DNA of 64,000 nt from Flavobacteriaceae bacterium. GTDB taxonomy: Bacteria; Bacteroidota; Bacteroidia; Flavobacteriales; Flavobacteriaceae. Below the pieces are notes generated by a model. That model had not been told where the DNA came from. It was given only the letters and a program-made list of their open reading frames with translations, and searched no databases. Location: NCBI GenBank assembly GCA_947457255.1, contig CANGUZ010000004.1, positions 1-64,000 of the forward strand, read 5' to 3'. A program made the translations under genes and the position numbers. This document shows positions 54,551-61,595 of the stretch, piece by piece; positions within the stretch are counted from its first letter, which is position 1; each line of letters begins with the position of its first letter.

Positions 54551-54859
54551 TTATTTTTTAAGGAATTTCAATAACTTTTCAGGTTCTTGTCTATTGTCCC
54601 AAAAACCAGTTATTATAATCTTAAAATTACTTTTTTGATAAAGAATACAATAGTGTCCAAGAGAAACTGCTCTAGTATTTTTGAAATCTGTTTTTTTGCC
54701 CAACAAAGGATTTTGCTTTAAAAGATCTGTTCTTTCTTTTATTTTCTCATTGAGTTTCTTTACGTAAGTTGTGCTTTGATTTCTTTCAATCCAATATTCG
54801 AAAATAAAATTTCTTTGTCTAATTGCTGTTTCGGTCCACTGTATCGTTAACTGAGCCAT
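54551..54859 (-). CDS. RelE/ParE-family toxin
   Basis: A 102-residue protein of the RelE/ParE superfamily: LTIQWTETAIRQRNFIFEYW, then SLGHYCILYQKSNFKIIITGFWDNRQEPEKL, the usual C-terminal GFWDxRQ motif of this type. It probably cleaves mRNA on the ribosome or, if ParE-like, poisons gyrase. The start overlaps the antitoxin end by 13 bp. Confidence 0.82.
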   Translation of the reverse strand: MAQLTIQWTETAIRQRNFIFEYWIERNQSTTYVKKLNEKIKERTDLLKQNPLLGKKTDFKNTRAVSLGHYCILYQKSNFKIIITGFWDNRQEPEKLLKFLKK

Positions 54860-55080
54860 TTAGAATCTCTTTTGCTTAATTCAGATTCTGAAACCAATTT
54901 TCCATCTTCAATATCTTTTTCACTCAAAGATAACATTTCAATTTGTTCAGTTGAAAGAGAAATGACTTCTTCTGATTGAGTCGAGTCAAAAATAATTTTA
55001 ATAGCTTCCAATAATTGCTCATTTCTTGTTGCCAGTATTCTGTCTATTAAACTATTTTTTATGTTTTCTAATGCATTCAT
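54847..55080 (-). CDS. Antitoxin of the RelE/ParE pair
   Basis: A 77-residue acidic protein encoded upstream of and overlapping the toxin. LIDRILATRNEQLLEAIKIIF is a helical N-terminus, and the C-terminal half (LSLSEKDIEDGKLVSESELSKRDSKWLS) is the disordered toxin-neutralising part typical of flavobacterial partners of this toxin. It is preceded by the 228-bp repeat, copy 1, which may carry its promoter. Confidence 0.75.
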   Translation of the reverse strand: MNALENIKNSLIDRILATRNEQLLEAIKIIFDSTQSEEVISLSTEQIEMLSLSEKDIEDGKLVSESELSKRDSKWLS

Positions 55081-55148
55081 GATTTCTTTTTTTGTAAAGG
55101 TCGAAATTTAGTATGGGAATTCCAAATGGCTCACAACTTACTATATGT

Positions 55149-55376
55149 AAAACAAACCTTCGTATACACACCAAAATTGGGAAGCTTGGAGCATGTTTGT
55201 TTCGCTATATTTTATTCTCAAATATAAAAAAAAAGTACAAATCTTCGAAATTTGCTCTGCGAAGTTCCCAACTTCGTAGCTAGAAAAATAGGCAACTAAA
55301 GTGGTGCAACAAAAAAGCGTACTAGAATTGTAATGATGCATAGAAATGATGATTAAAACAGTATACTTCGTGCAGC
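55149..55376. repeat. 228-bp direct repeat, copy 1
   Basis: Similar over its whole length to 61264-61489 in the same orientation: starts AAACAAACCTTC, contains TATATTTTATTCTCAAATAT, CCAACTTCGTAGCTAG, CAACAAAAAAGCGTACTAGA and ends GTATACTTCGTGCAGC. The inverted repeat near the left end is degraded in this copy. No coding frame is shared. Confidence 0.9.
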
Positions 55377-55471
55377 TGGGAACACAATTGCTCCTACTGT
55401 ATTTTACTCGTTTCAACGAAGCGTTAGAACTATGAAAAGCAACTTTGTAAGCATTATTTCTAATTATTTTT

Positions 55472-55502
55472 AAACACCAGCCCTTTTTTCTGGTGTTTTT
55501 TT
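55472..55502 (+). terminator. Plus-strand terminator without an annotated upstream gene
   Basis: AAACACCAG / CTGGTGTTT, followed by a long run of T on the plus strand. All genes to the left run on the minus strand, so the transcript it ends would be a non-coding or antisense RNA from the repeat. Confidence 0.7.
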
Positions 55503-55526
55503 AGAATTAAAATACGCGACAAAATA

Positions 55527-55727
55527 GTGCGCGGAAAAAAAACGCGCACAAAACAAAAGCGCAAATTGAATTTGGTATTACATTTAAAAAATACTATGAT
55601 TACCAATGAATTACAAAATTTAGGCATTCAAAATCAGGAAATAGCAGTTTTGTTATTTGTTCCCGAATCAACATTACGGACTTGGTTTAAAAGAGCAACT
55701 ACTATTCCGCTTGAAGCATTGGGATAG
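55527..55727 (+). CDS. Short possible HTH protein
   Basis: A 66-residue ORF; an inner ATG at 55596 would give 43 residues. LGIQNQEIAVLLFVPESTLR followed by TWFKRA has the look of a helix-turn-helix of the MerR/resolvase/CENP-B type. Its last codons overlap the second copy of the 35-bp repeat. It could be a fragment of a mobile-element gene. Support is weak because it is short and stands alone on the plus strand. Confidence 0.3.
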   Translation: MRGKKTRTKQKRKLNLVLHLKNTMITNELQNLGIQNQEIAVLLFVPESTLRTWFKRATTIPLEALG

Positions 55728-55755
55728 TTTTTTAGGATGGTTGCGCAACAGCTAC
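55721..55755. repeat. 35-bp repeat, copy 2
   Basis: Identical to 53095-53129. It lies 24 bp past the stop of the DUF418 gene, nearly the same distance as copy 1 from its gene. Confidence 0.9.
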
Positions 55756-55779
55756 CCGTGTTACCTGATGGGCTTTTTG

Positions 55780-56859
55780 TTAGTTTGATATTTTTCTCAT
55801 TAATGTTTCAAGTGGCCCGTGTTTAAATTTTTTACTCCAAAATAAACTGAACAAAATGCTAAAACTATAAAATAAGATGGAATACCCTAAGATATAAATC
55901 GGCTGTGTAGGTTCTTCGTCTTCAAGTAATCCTGTATAATCTTTGCTAGTTAAGAAAGCCATTAAAACCATACCCAATGTTAAATGAATAACATAGTGGG
56001 AAAGTGTCATTTGTCCTGTTTTTTGTAAAGCTAAAACAAGTTTGTTATTTGAAAACCTATCTCCGATAACCATACAAATCGGAATTACCATAAATGCAAA
56101 AGCCATTGTTACTAAAACAAAAGGCAAATATGGCGGGAAATATTCGGACATAACATAATCACTCCAGAATGGAATAAAAAAACCTTGTCGAACCACTAAT
56201 CGTAATGCTTGAATGATTATAAAAACAGTAAGTCCGATTAAAAAAATGTTGCGTTTAATAGATCTGCCATTCCAATTTAATCTTCCAAGCCACATTCCAA
56301 TAAGAAAGTATGAAAACCAAGGAAACATTGAATTCCACCCATTATAAAAAGTATTTCTTAAAAAGCCAAGTGGTGTCCAAAAATCGTTGTACTTGAATGT
56401 TGTAAAATCCCAACCTGTGGTGATTGGAATAATAAACAGCAGAATATGAAAAACGAGAATTACAGAAATGGCAGCCACTAAATAATAATTTTTCGGAACG
56501 AACAGAAGAAATGCTGCAAAGTGCATATAGCCACCATAAAAATGCAAAATATCGCCCGTCCACCAATTGTATAGTAAAAGTCCTAATGCGAATAAATACA
56601 AAGAACGTTTCAGTATTCTAGATTTTAATTTTTCTTTTTCTTCTTTACTGTAGTCATTATTATTTGTCATTAACGAAACGCCCATTCCAGCGCAAATAAT
56701 AAAAATTGCTGTTGAGTTTCCTGTAAAGACATTAAGAAAGTGTCCAACAGATTCAGTTGGTGCCATAATAGAACCAAAGCTGAAATTAAAATTGACTATG
56801 AACATTCCAAATATTGCGTATGCTCTCGCTAAGTCAAATCCTATTATTCGTTGTTGCAT
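55780..56859 (-). CDS. DUF418 / acyltransferase-like membrane protein
   Basis: A 359-residue protein with about ten TM helices. RIIGFDLARAYAIFGMFIVNF is the start shared by DUF418 and HGSNAT-like (DUF1624) proteins, and LALQKTGQMTLSHYVIHLTLGM is the conserved DUF418 C-terminal block. Relatives transfer acetyl groups across the membrane to sugars; a substrate is not known. It forms one cassette of the minus-strand block with the 35-bp element at its 3' end and hairpin element B upstream. Confidence 0.78.
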   Translation of the reverse strand: MQQRIIGFDLARAYAIFGMFIVNFNFSFGSIMAPTESVGHFLNVFTGNSTAIFIICAGMGVSLMTNNNDYSKEEKEKLKSRILKRSLYLFALGLLLYNWWTGDILHFYGGYMHFAAFLLFVPKNYYLVAAISVILVFHILLFIIPITTGWDFTTFKYNDFWTPLGFLRNTFYNGWNSMFPWFSYFLIGMWLGRLNWNGRSIKRNIFLIGLTVFIIIQALRLVVRQGFFIPFWSDYVMSEYFPPYLPFVLVTMAFAFMVIPICMVIGDRFSNNKLVLALQKTGQMTLSHYVIHLTLGMVLMAFLTSKDYTGLLEDEEPTQPIYILGYSILFYSFSILFSLFWSKKFKHGPLETLMRKISN

Positions 56860-56905
56860 TATTAGTCGTTTATTTTCGCTGAGTGCGTTCTTTTAGCCTT
56901 GCCCA

Positions 56906-57022
56906 TAACGATAGATACTAGAGCTTGTGGCGGCTTATGGAAAGCATTTTTTTCATAACCGCCCGAGCGAAGCTATGAAAAGTGAACGAACAATTTAACA
57001 AAAAACTAGCCAGGAGTTTTAG
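56906..57022. repeat. TA-associated hairpin element, copy B
   Basis: Same order as copy A: TAACG, 16 bp, GTGGCGGCTTATGG, a T-rich loop, CATAACCGCC, AGCTATGAAAAGTGAACGAA and GAGTTTTAG. GGCGGCTTATG pairs with CATAACCGCC, leaving one bulged C. It lies 19 bp after the stop of the HepT gene. Confidence 0.8.
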
Positions 57023-57040
57023 CATTTGGTATCGCAAGCT

Positions 57041-57388
57041 TTAGTCATTTAAAAATGCTGAAATCTGCTTATGAATGTCTGGAATTTTGTTTTTCATAAC
57101 ATCCCAAACTATCGAATAGTTTACTCCAATATAATCATGGATTAATCTGTCACGCATTCCAGCCATATTTTTCCATTGAATTGTATTCCATTTTAATTTA
57201 AAGTCAGCTGGAATTTTCTTTGTTGCTTCTCCAATTATTTCCAAACTTCTAACAACAGCGCGTTTCAGAGTTTCATCATCCATGAAATCTTCATGCGTTA
57301 AATTCTCTGTTACTGAAGTGATGTATGAACATTCATCCTGAATATGTCTTAGATATTCCTTAGGCTCTTTAGACATATTGAACTTCAT
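57041..57388 (-). CDS. HepT-like HEPN-domain toxin (DUF86)
   Basis: A 115-residue helical protein with the HEPN RNase motif R-x4-H-x-Y in RDRLIHDYIGV. AVVRSLEIIGEATKKIPADFK is the typical preceding helix. HEPN toxins cleave RNA and are controlled by AMPylation from the partner MNT protein. The start overlaps the partner gene by 20 bp. Confidence 0.88.
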   Translation of the reverse strand: MKFNMSKEPKEYLRHIQDECSYITSVTENLTHEDFMDDETLKRAVVRSLEIIGEATKKIPADFKLKWNTIQWKNMAGMRDRLIHDYIGVNYSIVWDVMKNKIPDIHKQISAFLND

Positions 57389-57665
57389 TTAAAATTTTTG
57401 GACCTATGTATGGGCTTAATCCATTTACAGTGACAACTTCAATCTTTTCATTTATAAATATTTTTTCAAATAAATCATAAACTGCCATAAAATTATCGAA
57501 GTTCTCTTTTTCCGGTTCAAAATCAATCAACAAATCAATATCGCTTTCACTTGACTGTTCATTACGTATGTAAGAACCAAACAAACCAACATTTCGAATA
57601 CCAAATTTCGAAAGCTTAAGCTTATTAGATTTCAGTGTTCTCAATATGTTATCTTTTGTTGTCAT
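57369..57665 (-). CDS. MNT-domain nucleotidyltransferase antitoxin (MntA-like)
   Basis: A 98-residue minimal nucleotidyltransferase. VGLFGSYIRNEQSSESDIDLLIDFE contains the GS-x10-DxD active site with all acidic residues. Such proteins AMPylate a tyrosine of the HEPN toxin and so neutralise it. It is the first gene of the pair. Confidence 0.88.
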   Translation of the reverse strand: MTTKDNILRTLKSNKLKLSKFGIRNVGLFGSYIRNEQSSESDIDLLIDFEPEKENFDNFMAVYDLFEKIFINEKIEVVTVNGLSPYIGPKILNEVQYV

Positions 57666-57812
57666 TTTAAACTTTTTTCAAATATACAAAATTTGTTGTT
57701 TGAAGTTCGCGAGTCTCAAAAATGAGCGCTAACGTCACTTCATCTAAAACTTTCATTTTCAATCGTCCTTTTGTTATAGGAACAAAATTATACTATTTTT
57801 CAAACCAAGAAA

Positions 57813-57923
57813 GCGCTGATTTGCAATCAGTGCCTACAATAAATATAAAATCTTTTATAGTAAACTTTTTTATTTTACGTTGTTTTTGCTAACAAAACTT
57901 TATTTTCACGGATTGCAAATCCG
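57813..57923. repeat. Pair of REP-like hairpins in opposite orientation
   Basis: GCGCTGATT-TGC-AATCAGTGC at 57813-57833 and CGGATT-GCA-AATCCG at 57909-57923. The second hairpin is the inverted form of the first (common core GATTTGCAATC on opposite strands). Such pairs are typical of REP sequences mobilised by RAYT transposases, but no such gene is near. A GCTAACG motif lies at 57728. Confidence 0.65.
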
Positions 57924-57945
57924 CGATGTCGGCGGTTGTGCACAG

Positions 57946-59496
57946 TTATTTTATTTTCTCCTTTATTGCTTTTAATTCATTTTTTAAGTTTTTGTTCTTT
58001 CCTTTTAAAATCTCTAGATTTTTATAACCCACCTTTAATTTGTTTGCTTTTTTATAAATTTCAACATATGATTTACCATTTGATTTTATTAACTGACGAA
58101 TTGAATTTTGGTCATTTTCATTTACCATTTTTTCTAAATACAATAATGCATTATCTAAATCGTTGATTTCAAAAAAGAGGATTGCTCTAACATATAAATT
58201 ATAAATTTCATGTTTTTTATCTTCAAAATCCAAATATTGCTTTAGAATTTTTGGATTATTACTTTTTTTTATAATTTCAGATACAACTGATGTAGAAGCA
58301 TCATTTTCAACATACGGTTTAATATATTTTTCATTTTTACTTAAAAAATTTTCTTTAATCTCTTTGTAGTTGAAGTCTTCAGAATTTATTTTTTCTTCAA
58401 ATAGTCCATAGTCTTGATAATCCAAAAATATATATTTAAATGCATCATATATCGAATAGCCTATTAAATCAACGTGCCAACTTTTGTATATATTTTGTTG
58501 GAAAGAAACATATTTATTAGGGAAATTTTCAATAATGTTTTTAATTTCTTGACCACTCGGATAACGATTTGGATCATCATATTTGGCAGAAGCTACAAAG
58601 TATTTTATAGGTTTTTTGTTGTTTTTTAAGAAATCAATATACTTGTTTTTTATTTTTTCAATTTCACCATTTTCTAAATCAACCAAATTCTCGCTAATAT
58701 TGATAAAAGCATCAAAAGGATTATCCTTTTCAAACATTAAATGGTGATTATATTCAGCTCCGTTAGAATGTCCATAAATTGCTTTAAAATTACTCGTTGA
58801 GTATTTTGAATTAATGTAAGGTATAACTTCTTTAAAAATATAGTCCTTAAATTTTTTACCATTTTCTCCAAATTGGATGTCTAACTCGTTATTTCTATTT
58901 TGAATGTCAATGTAAATGCCAACAATAATACAGTCAGGAAAATTGGAAAAATTTGATTGTTGTCTTACTGTTTGAACAACTATTTCAAAAATATTCAAAA
59001 TATTAGCATCTGTTACATAAATTACTGGATAGTCAATATTTTCATTATAATTTTCAGGTAATGAAACGTAAATTTTTTTTTTGTGATTTAAAATAGTAGA
59101 ACTTATTTCTGAAATTGTAAATTTACTGTAAGTAGAGAATGTATCAATTTGATCGGTCCATCCTTGAATGCTATAATATTGCTCTATTAATGGGTTTTCT
59201 TTTAATATGAAGTTTGGCTGTTCAGTAAGTCGGCTAATAATAGCTTCACTTTCCCAATTTCCGCGAGTAAATTTGTATTCAGCTGGAAATGCTAAATTTA
59301 AAGATATTTCTCTTTCATAGTCTGAAATTCTGCTCATCTTAACCTTTTCAGGTTTCCAATTTCCTAAACTTTCTTGATTACCAACGATGAATACTTCGTC
59401 TGATTTATTTGGAACCGAAACTTTAATTGTAGTTAAATCTTGTCCAAAAGTAATTATGGAACAAAAGAGTAAAATTTGAGTTAAGAATAATTTCAT
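57946..59496 (-). CDS. Secreted esterase with N-terminal starch-binding-like domain and C-terminal helical tail
   Basis: A 516-residue protein. The signal peptide ends LFCSIITFGQ. Residues about 20-110 resemble a CBM20 or AMPK-glycogen-binding beta-sandwich (VFIVGNQESLGNWKPEKVKM). Residues about 120-370 are an esterase-D-like alpha/beta hydrolase (KIYVSLPENYNENIDYPVIYV, nucleophile GHSNGAEYN, catalytic His in YKSWHVDL). The last 120 residues have TPR-like helices. The combination suggests hydrolysis of an ester attached to a polysaccharide or siderophore outside the inner membrane. Confidence 0.8.
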   Translation of the reverse strand: MKLFLTQILLFCSIITFGQDLTTIKVSVPNKSDEVFIVGNQESLGNWKPEKVKMSRISDYEREISLNLAFPAEYKFTRGNWESEAIISRLTEQPNFILKENPLIEQYYSIQGWTDQIDTFSTYSKFTISEISSTILNHKKKIYVSLPENYNENIDYPVIYVTDANILNIFEIVVQTVRQQSNFSNFPDCIIVGIYIDIQNRNNELDIQFGENGKKFKDYIFKEVIPYINSKYSTSNFKAIYGHSNGAEYNHHLMFEKDNPFDAFINISENLVDLENGEIEKIKNKYIDFLKNNKKPIKYFVASAKYDDPNRYPSGQEIKNIIENFPNKYVSFQQNIYKSWHVDLIGYSIYDAFKYIFLDYQDYGLFEEKINSEDFNYKEIKENFLSKNEKYIKPYVENDASTSVVSEIIKKSNNPKILKQYLDFEDKKHEIYNLYVRAILFFEINDLDNALLYLEKMVNENDQNSIRQLIKSNGKSYVEIYKKANKLKVGYKNLEILKGKNKNLKNELKAIKEKIK

Positions 59497-59516
59497 TTTT
59501 ATTACTTTAGGTTTTT

Positions 59517-59668
59517 AAATTTCTATTCTGCGATATATCGTTTTGCGGCTAAAAGAAGTTGGCGATTTAGAAGCACTTCACTGCAAATCAAGCACAAACT
59601 TTGATAGAAGCACAAAGCTTGATTTAACCACTGAACCGCCACTTTTGGGTAGGTGCTGTTAGCGGTTG
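59517..59668. repeat. Structured cassette-border element
   Basis: Contains the palindrome CGATATATCG, a 9-bp inverted repeat AAATCAAGC (59585-59593) / GCTTGATTT (59617-59625) with a repeated AGCACAAA inside, and ends in GTTAGCGGTTG. It separates the esterase from the VOC lipoprotein gene. Elements of this kind recur in genomes of this phylum as far as I recall. Confidence 0.55.
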
Positions 59669-59679
59669 TTTTTCTATCG

Positions 59680-60168
59680 TCATTTAGTTTGATATAATGC
59701 AATTCTGTTTCCTTCTGTGTCTTCAAATTCGGCAACAAGTCCAATTCCATTGTCCGTTTTGGAATATAAAATTTGTCCACCATTTGATGTAGCCAATTTA
59801 AGTGTTTCATCAATATTTTCTGTCTTGAAGTAAATCACAACACCATTTTTTGTCGGCTTGTATATTTCTCCTTTTGCCAATGCACCTGAAATTCCAGAAT
59901 TTTCGTCCACAAAGGGAAACAACGCCATTTCATTGTTGTCAATATTTTCTTTGTCGAAGTCAAAGTGGAATACTGACTTGTAAAACTTAATTGCTCTGTC
60001 AATGTCAGTCACTGGGATTTCAAAATAAACAACGGGGTTTGATTTTTTTGTCATAACATTTTTATCAGTTTGTTTAATTGTTGTTTTTGGATTGTCGCCA
60101 CAAGAAGTTAGAAGTTGAATTAAAACTCCAAAAATTATCGTTGTCAATATGTTTTTAGTTCTTTTCAT
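59680..60168 (-). CDS. VOC-fold lipoprotein
   Basis: A 162-residue protein with a lipobox (LIQLLTSCGDN). The mature part is a glyoxalase/VOC module pair: PVVYFEIPVTDIDRAIKFYKSVFHFDF and GVVIYFKTENIDETLKLATSN, ending LVAEFEDTEGNRIALYQTK with the metal-ligand Glu. VOC proteins are normally cytoplasmic, so membrane anchoring outside the inner membrane is odd. It might bind antibiotics or small toxins there. It is preceded by a GCTAACG motif (60209). Confidence 0.78.
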   Translation of the reverse strand: MKRTKNILTTIIFGVLIQLLTSCGDNPKTTIKQTDKNVMTKKSNPVVYFEIPVTDIDRAIKFYKSVFHFDFDKENIDNNEMALFPFVDENSGISGALAKGEIYKPTKNGVVIYFKTENIDETLKLATSNGGQILYSKTDNGIGLVAEFEDTEGNRIALYQTK

Positions 60169-60355
60169 TTGTTTATTTTGTCAATTTTTTGGTCGTTTTA
60201 AAATAACCGCTAACGTTTCGCCTTTAGTTTGCATAATGAAATAAATACTTATTTTTCCGAAGAAGAAACGGGTGAACTAAAACGTTTTTTTATTCAGATG
60301 TCCTTTAATTTAATTAGTAGTTCATAGTTTTTTAAACAAAAAAAGTAAATTATGA

Positions 60356-61222
60356 TTAATCCAAAATAATTTTCAGAGAATCTCTTTCACCTTTTTTAGC
60401 ACTAAGAGAAATATCATATTGTTGAATGTCAGTAAATATGCTGACAGAACTTGTGTTTGGGGAAACATTTCCTTCATTTAGGGCTTCAACTTCAATAATG
60501 TTGATGCCTGGAATAAGTTCAATTTCTAATAATTCTCCTTTTTTGGTAACTTTAAGATTTGGAAATATAATTTTACCATTCAAATATAAATTGATAATAT
60601 CTGCGTCTTCTTCAAATCGATCCCAAACTTTGATTTTTACACTTTTTGTGAAGAGCTTAATTTCTTTTTTATCGATTAGTATTATTTGACTTTTGTTTGC
60701 ATTTGTTTGTTTACTAGAATCTTCTACAATTAAACTTTGATTTTCGTTATCACGGTATTTTTTAGTTAGTTTAGTAAAAGTAGGGTGACAAATACCTTCG
60801 GAATATGTTTTGCTCTTTAAATCATATATTAAGTCTGTGCCATAATTTTTTAAATCCAATATTAACATATTTTTGATTTCATCAACTATTAATTCACCTT
60901 TAAAATTACGAAAGCAAAGGATGCTCCAAGTAGTTTGAGGATAATCAACCTTTAAAACTTTATCAAGAATTAATTTCACTTTTCCGTTTTTTACCGTTCC
61001 GCTAAATTGTATGACGAAATGGTTTTTTGTACCTTCTTCCACTACAAGTGTTTTACCAGATAGTTTGTTTCCGTCCTGTTTGATAATTGTTTCTTTATTG
61101 AATGTAAACATTCGTCCATTAAGTTCATGAGAATCTCTACCAGTCCATCTACCATTCAAATCTTGACCTGACAAAAAAAGTGGTACTAAAATATGCAATA
61201 ATAAAAATGAAATTTGTTTCAA
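60356..61222 (-). CDS. Secreted protein of unknown function
   Basis: A 288-residue protein. The signal peptide ends HILVPLFLSGQ. DLNGRWTGRDSHELNGRMFTF suggests a lipocalin- or avidin-like beta-barrel start. The C-terminal part (KSVKIKVWDRFEEDADIINLYLNGKIIF, then PGINIIEVEALNEGNVSPNTSSVSI) reads like an extracellular beta-sandwich. No family is assigned. It is the rightmost gene of the minus-strand block, with the second 228-bp repeat 41 bp upstream. Confidence 0.6.
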   Translation of the reverse strand: MKQISFLLLHILVPLFLSGQDLNGRWTGRDSHELNGRMFTFNKETIIKQDGNKLSGKTLVVEEGTKNHFVIQFSGTVKNGKVKLILDKVLKVDYPQTTWSILCFRNFKGELIVDEIKNMLILDLKNYGTDLIYDLKSKTYSEGICHPTFTKLTKKYRDNENQSLIVEDSSKQTNANKSQIILIDKKEIKLFTKSVKIKVWDRFEEDADIINLYLNGKIIFPNLKVTKKGELLEIELIPGINIIEVEALNEGNVSPNTSSVSIFTDIQQYDISLSAKKGERDSLKIILD

Positions 61223-61260
61223 GGTTTGAAGTTTTAAAATGTTTTACAACATATTTATAC

Positions 61261-61318
61261 GCGAAACAAACCTTCATATACAAACAAAATTGGGTAGCTT
61301 GGCGAAGGTTTGTTTCGC
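61261..61318. repeat. 15-bp perfect inverted repeat inside the 228-bp element
   Basis: GCGAAACAAACCTTC and GAAGGTTTGTTTCGC, separated by 28 bp. The other copy of the element has lost this symmetry. Confidence 0.85.
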
Positions 61319-61489
61319 TATATTTTATTCTCAAATATATAAAAAAAAGTACTAATCTTCGAAATTTGCTAAGCGATGTCCCCAACTTCGTAGCTAGAGA
61401 AATAGCCAACTAAAGCGGTGCAACAAAAAAGCGTACTAGAATTATAATGATGCAAGAAATGGGCATGAAGACAGTATACTTCGTGCAGC
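61264..61489. repeat. 228-bp direct repeat, copy 2
   Basis: Same orientation and order of blocks as 55149-55376, 226 bp long. It forms the right edge of the minus-strand block. Confidence 0.9.
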
Positions 61490-61595
61490 GATTTAAAACG
61501 TATGAATTACATAACTTTTCATAATTTATATATAACAGGAACATACTTTTTGATTGTCATATTTGTTTCATCTTAAACTTATAAAACCATTCAAA

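Larger units (their letters stand above)
61223..61595. other. 373-bp gap at the right edge of the accessory block
   Basis: Mostly the second copy of the 228-bp repeat. The remaining bases between the repeat and the FMN reductase hold no gene that I can see. Confidence 0.6.

Noticed and set aside
55141-55416. Similar minus-strand ORFs in the two long repeats (91 and 86 residues)
   Set aside because: The similarity comes from the DNA repeat. The frames differ at both ends, start in different sequence and carry no protein features.
54411-57022. Classical integron attC sites
   Set aside because: The GTTRRRY core is not matched (GTTAGCA, GTTATGG), and no integron integrase is present; only the layout is cassette-like.
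59523-59813. 96-residue minus-strand ORF overlapping the VOC lipoprotein gene
   Set aside because: It covers the structured border element and the 3' end of the lipoprotein gene in another frame; no family features.
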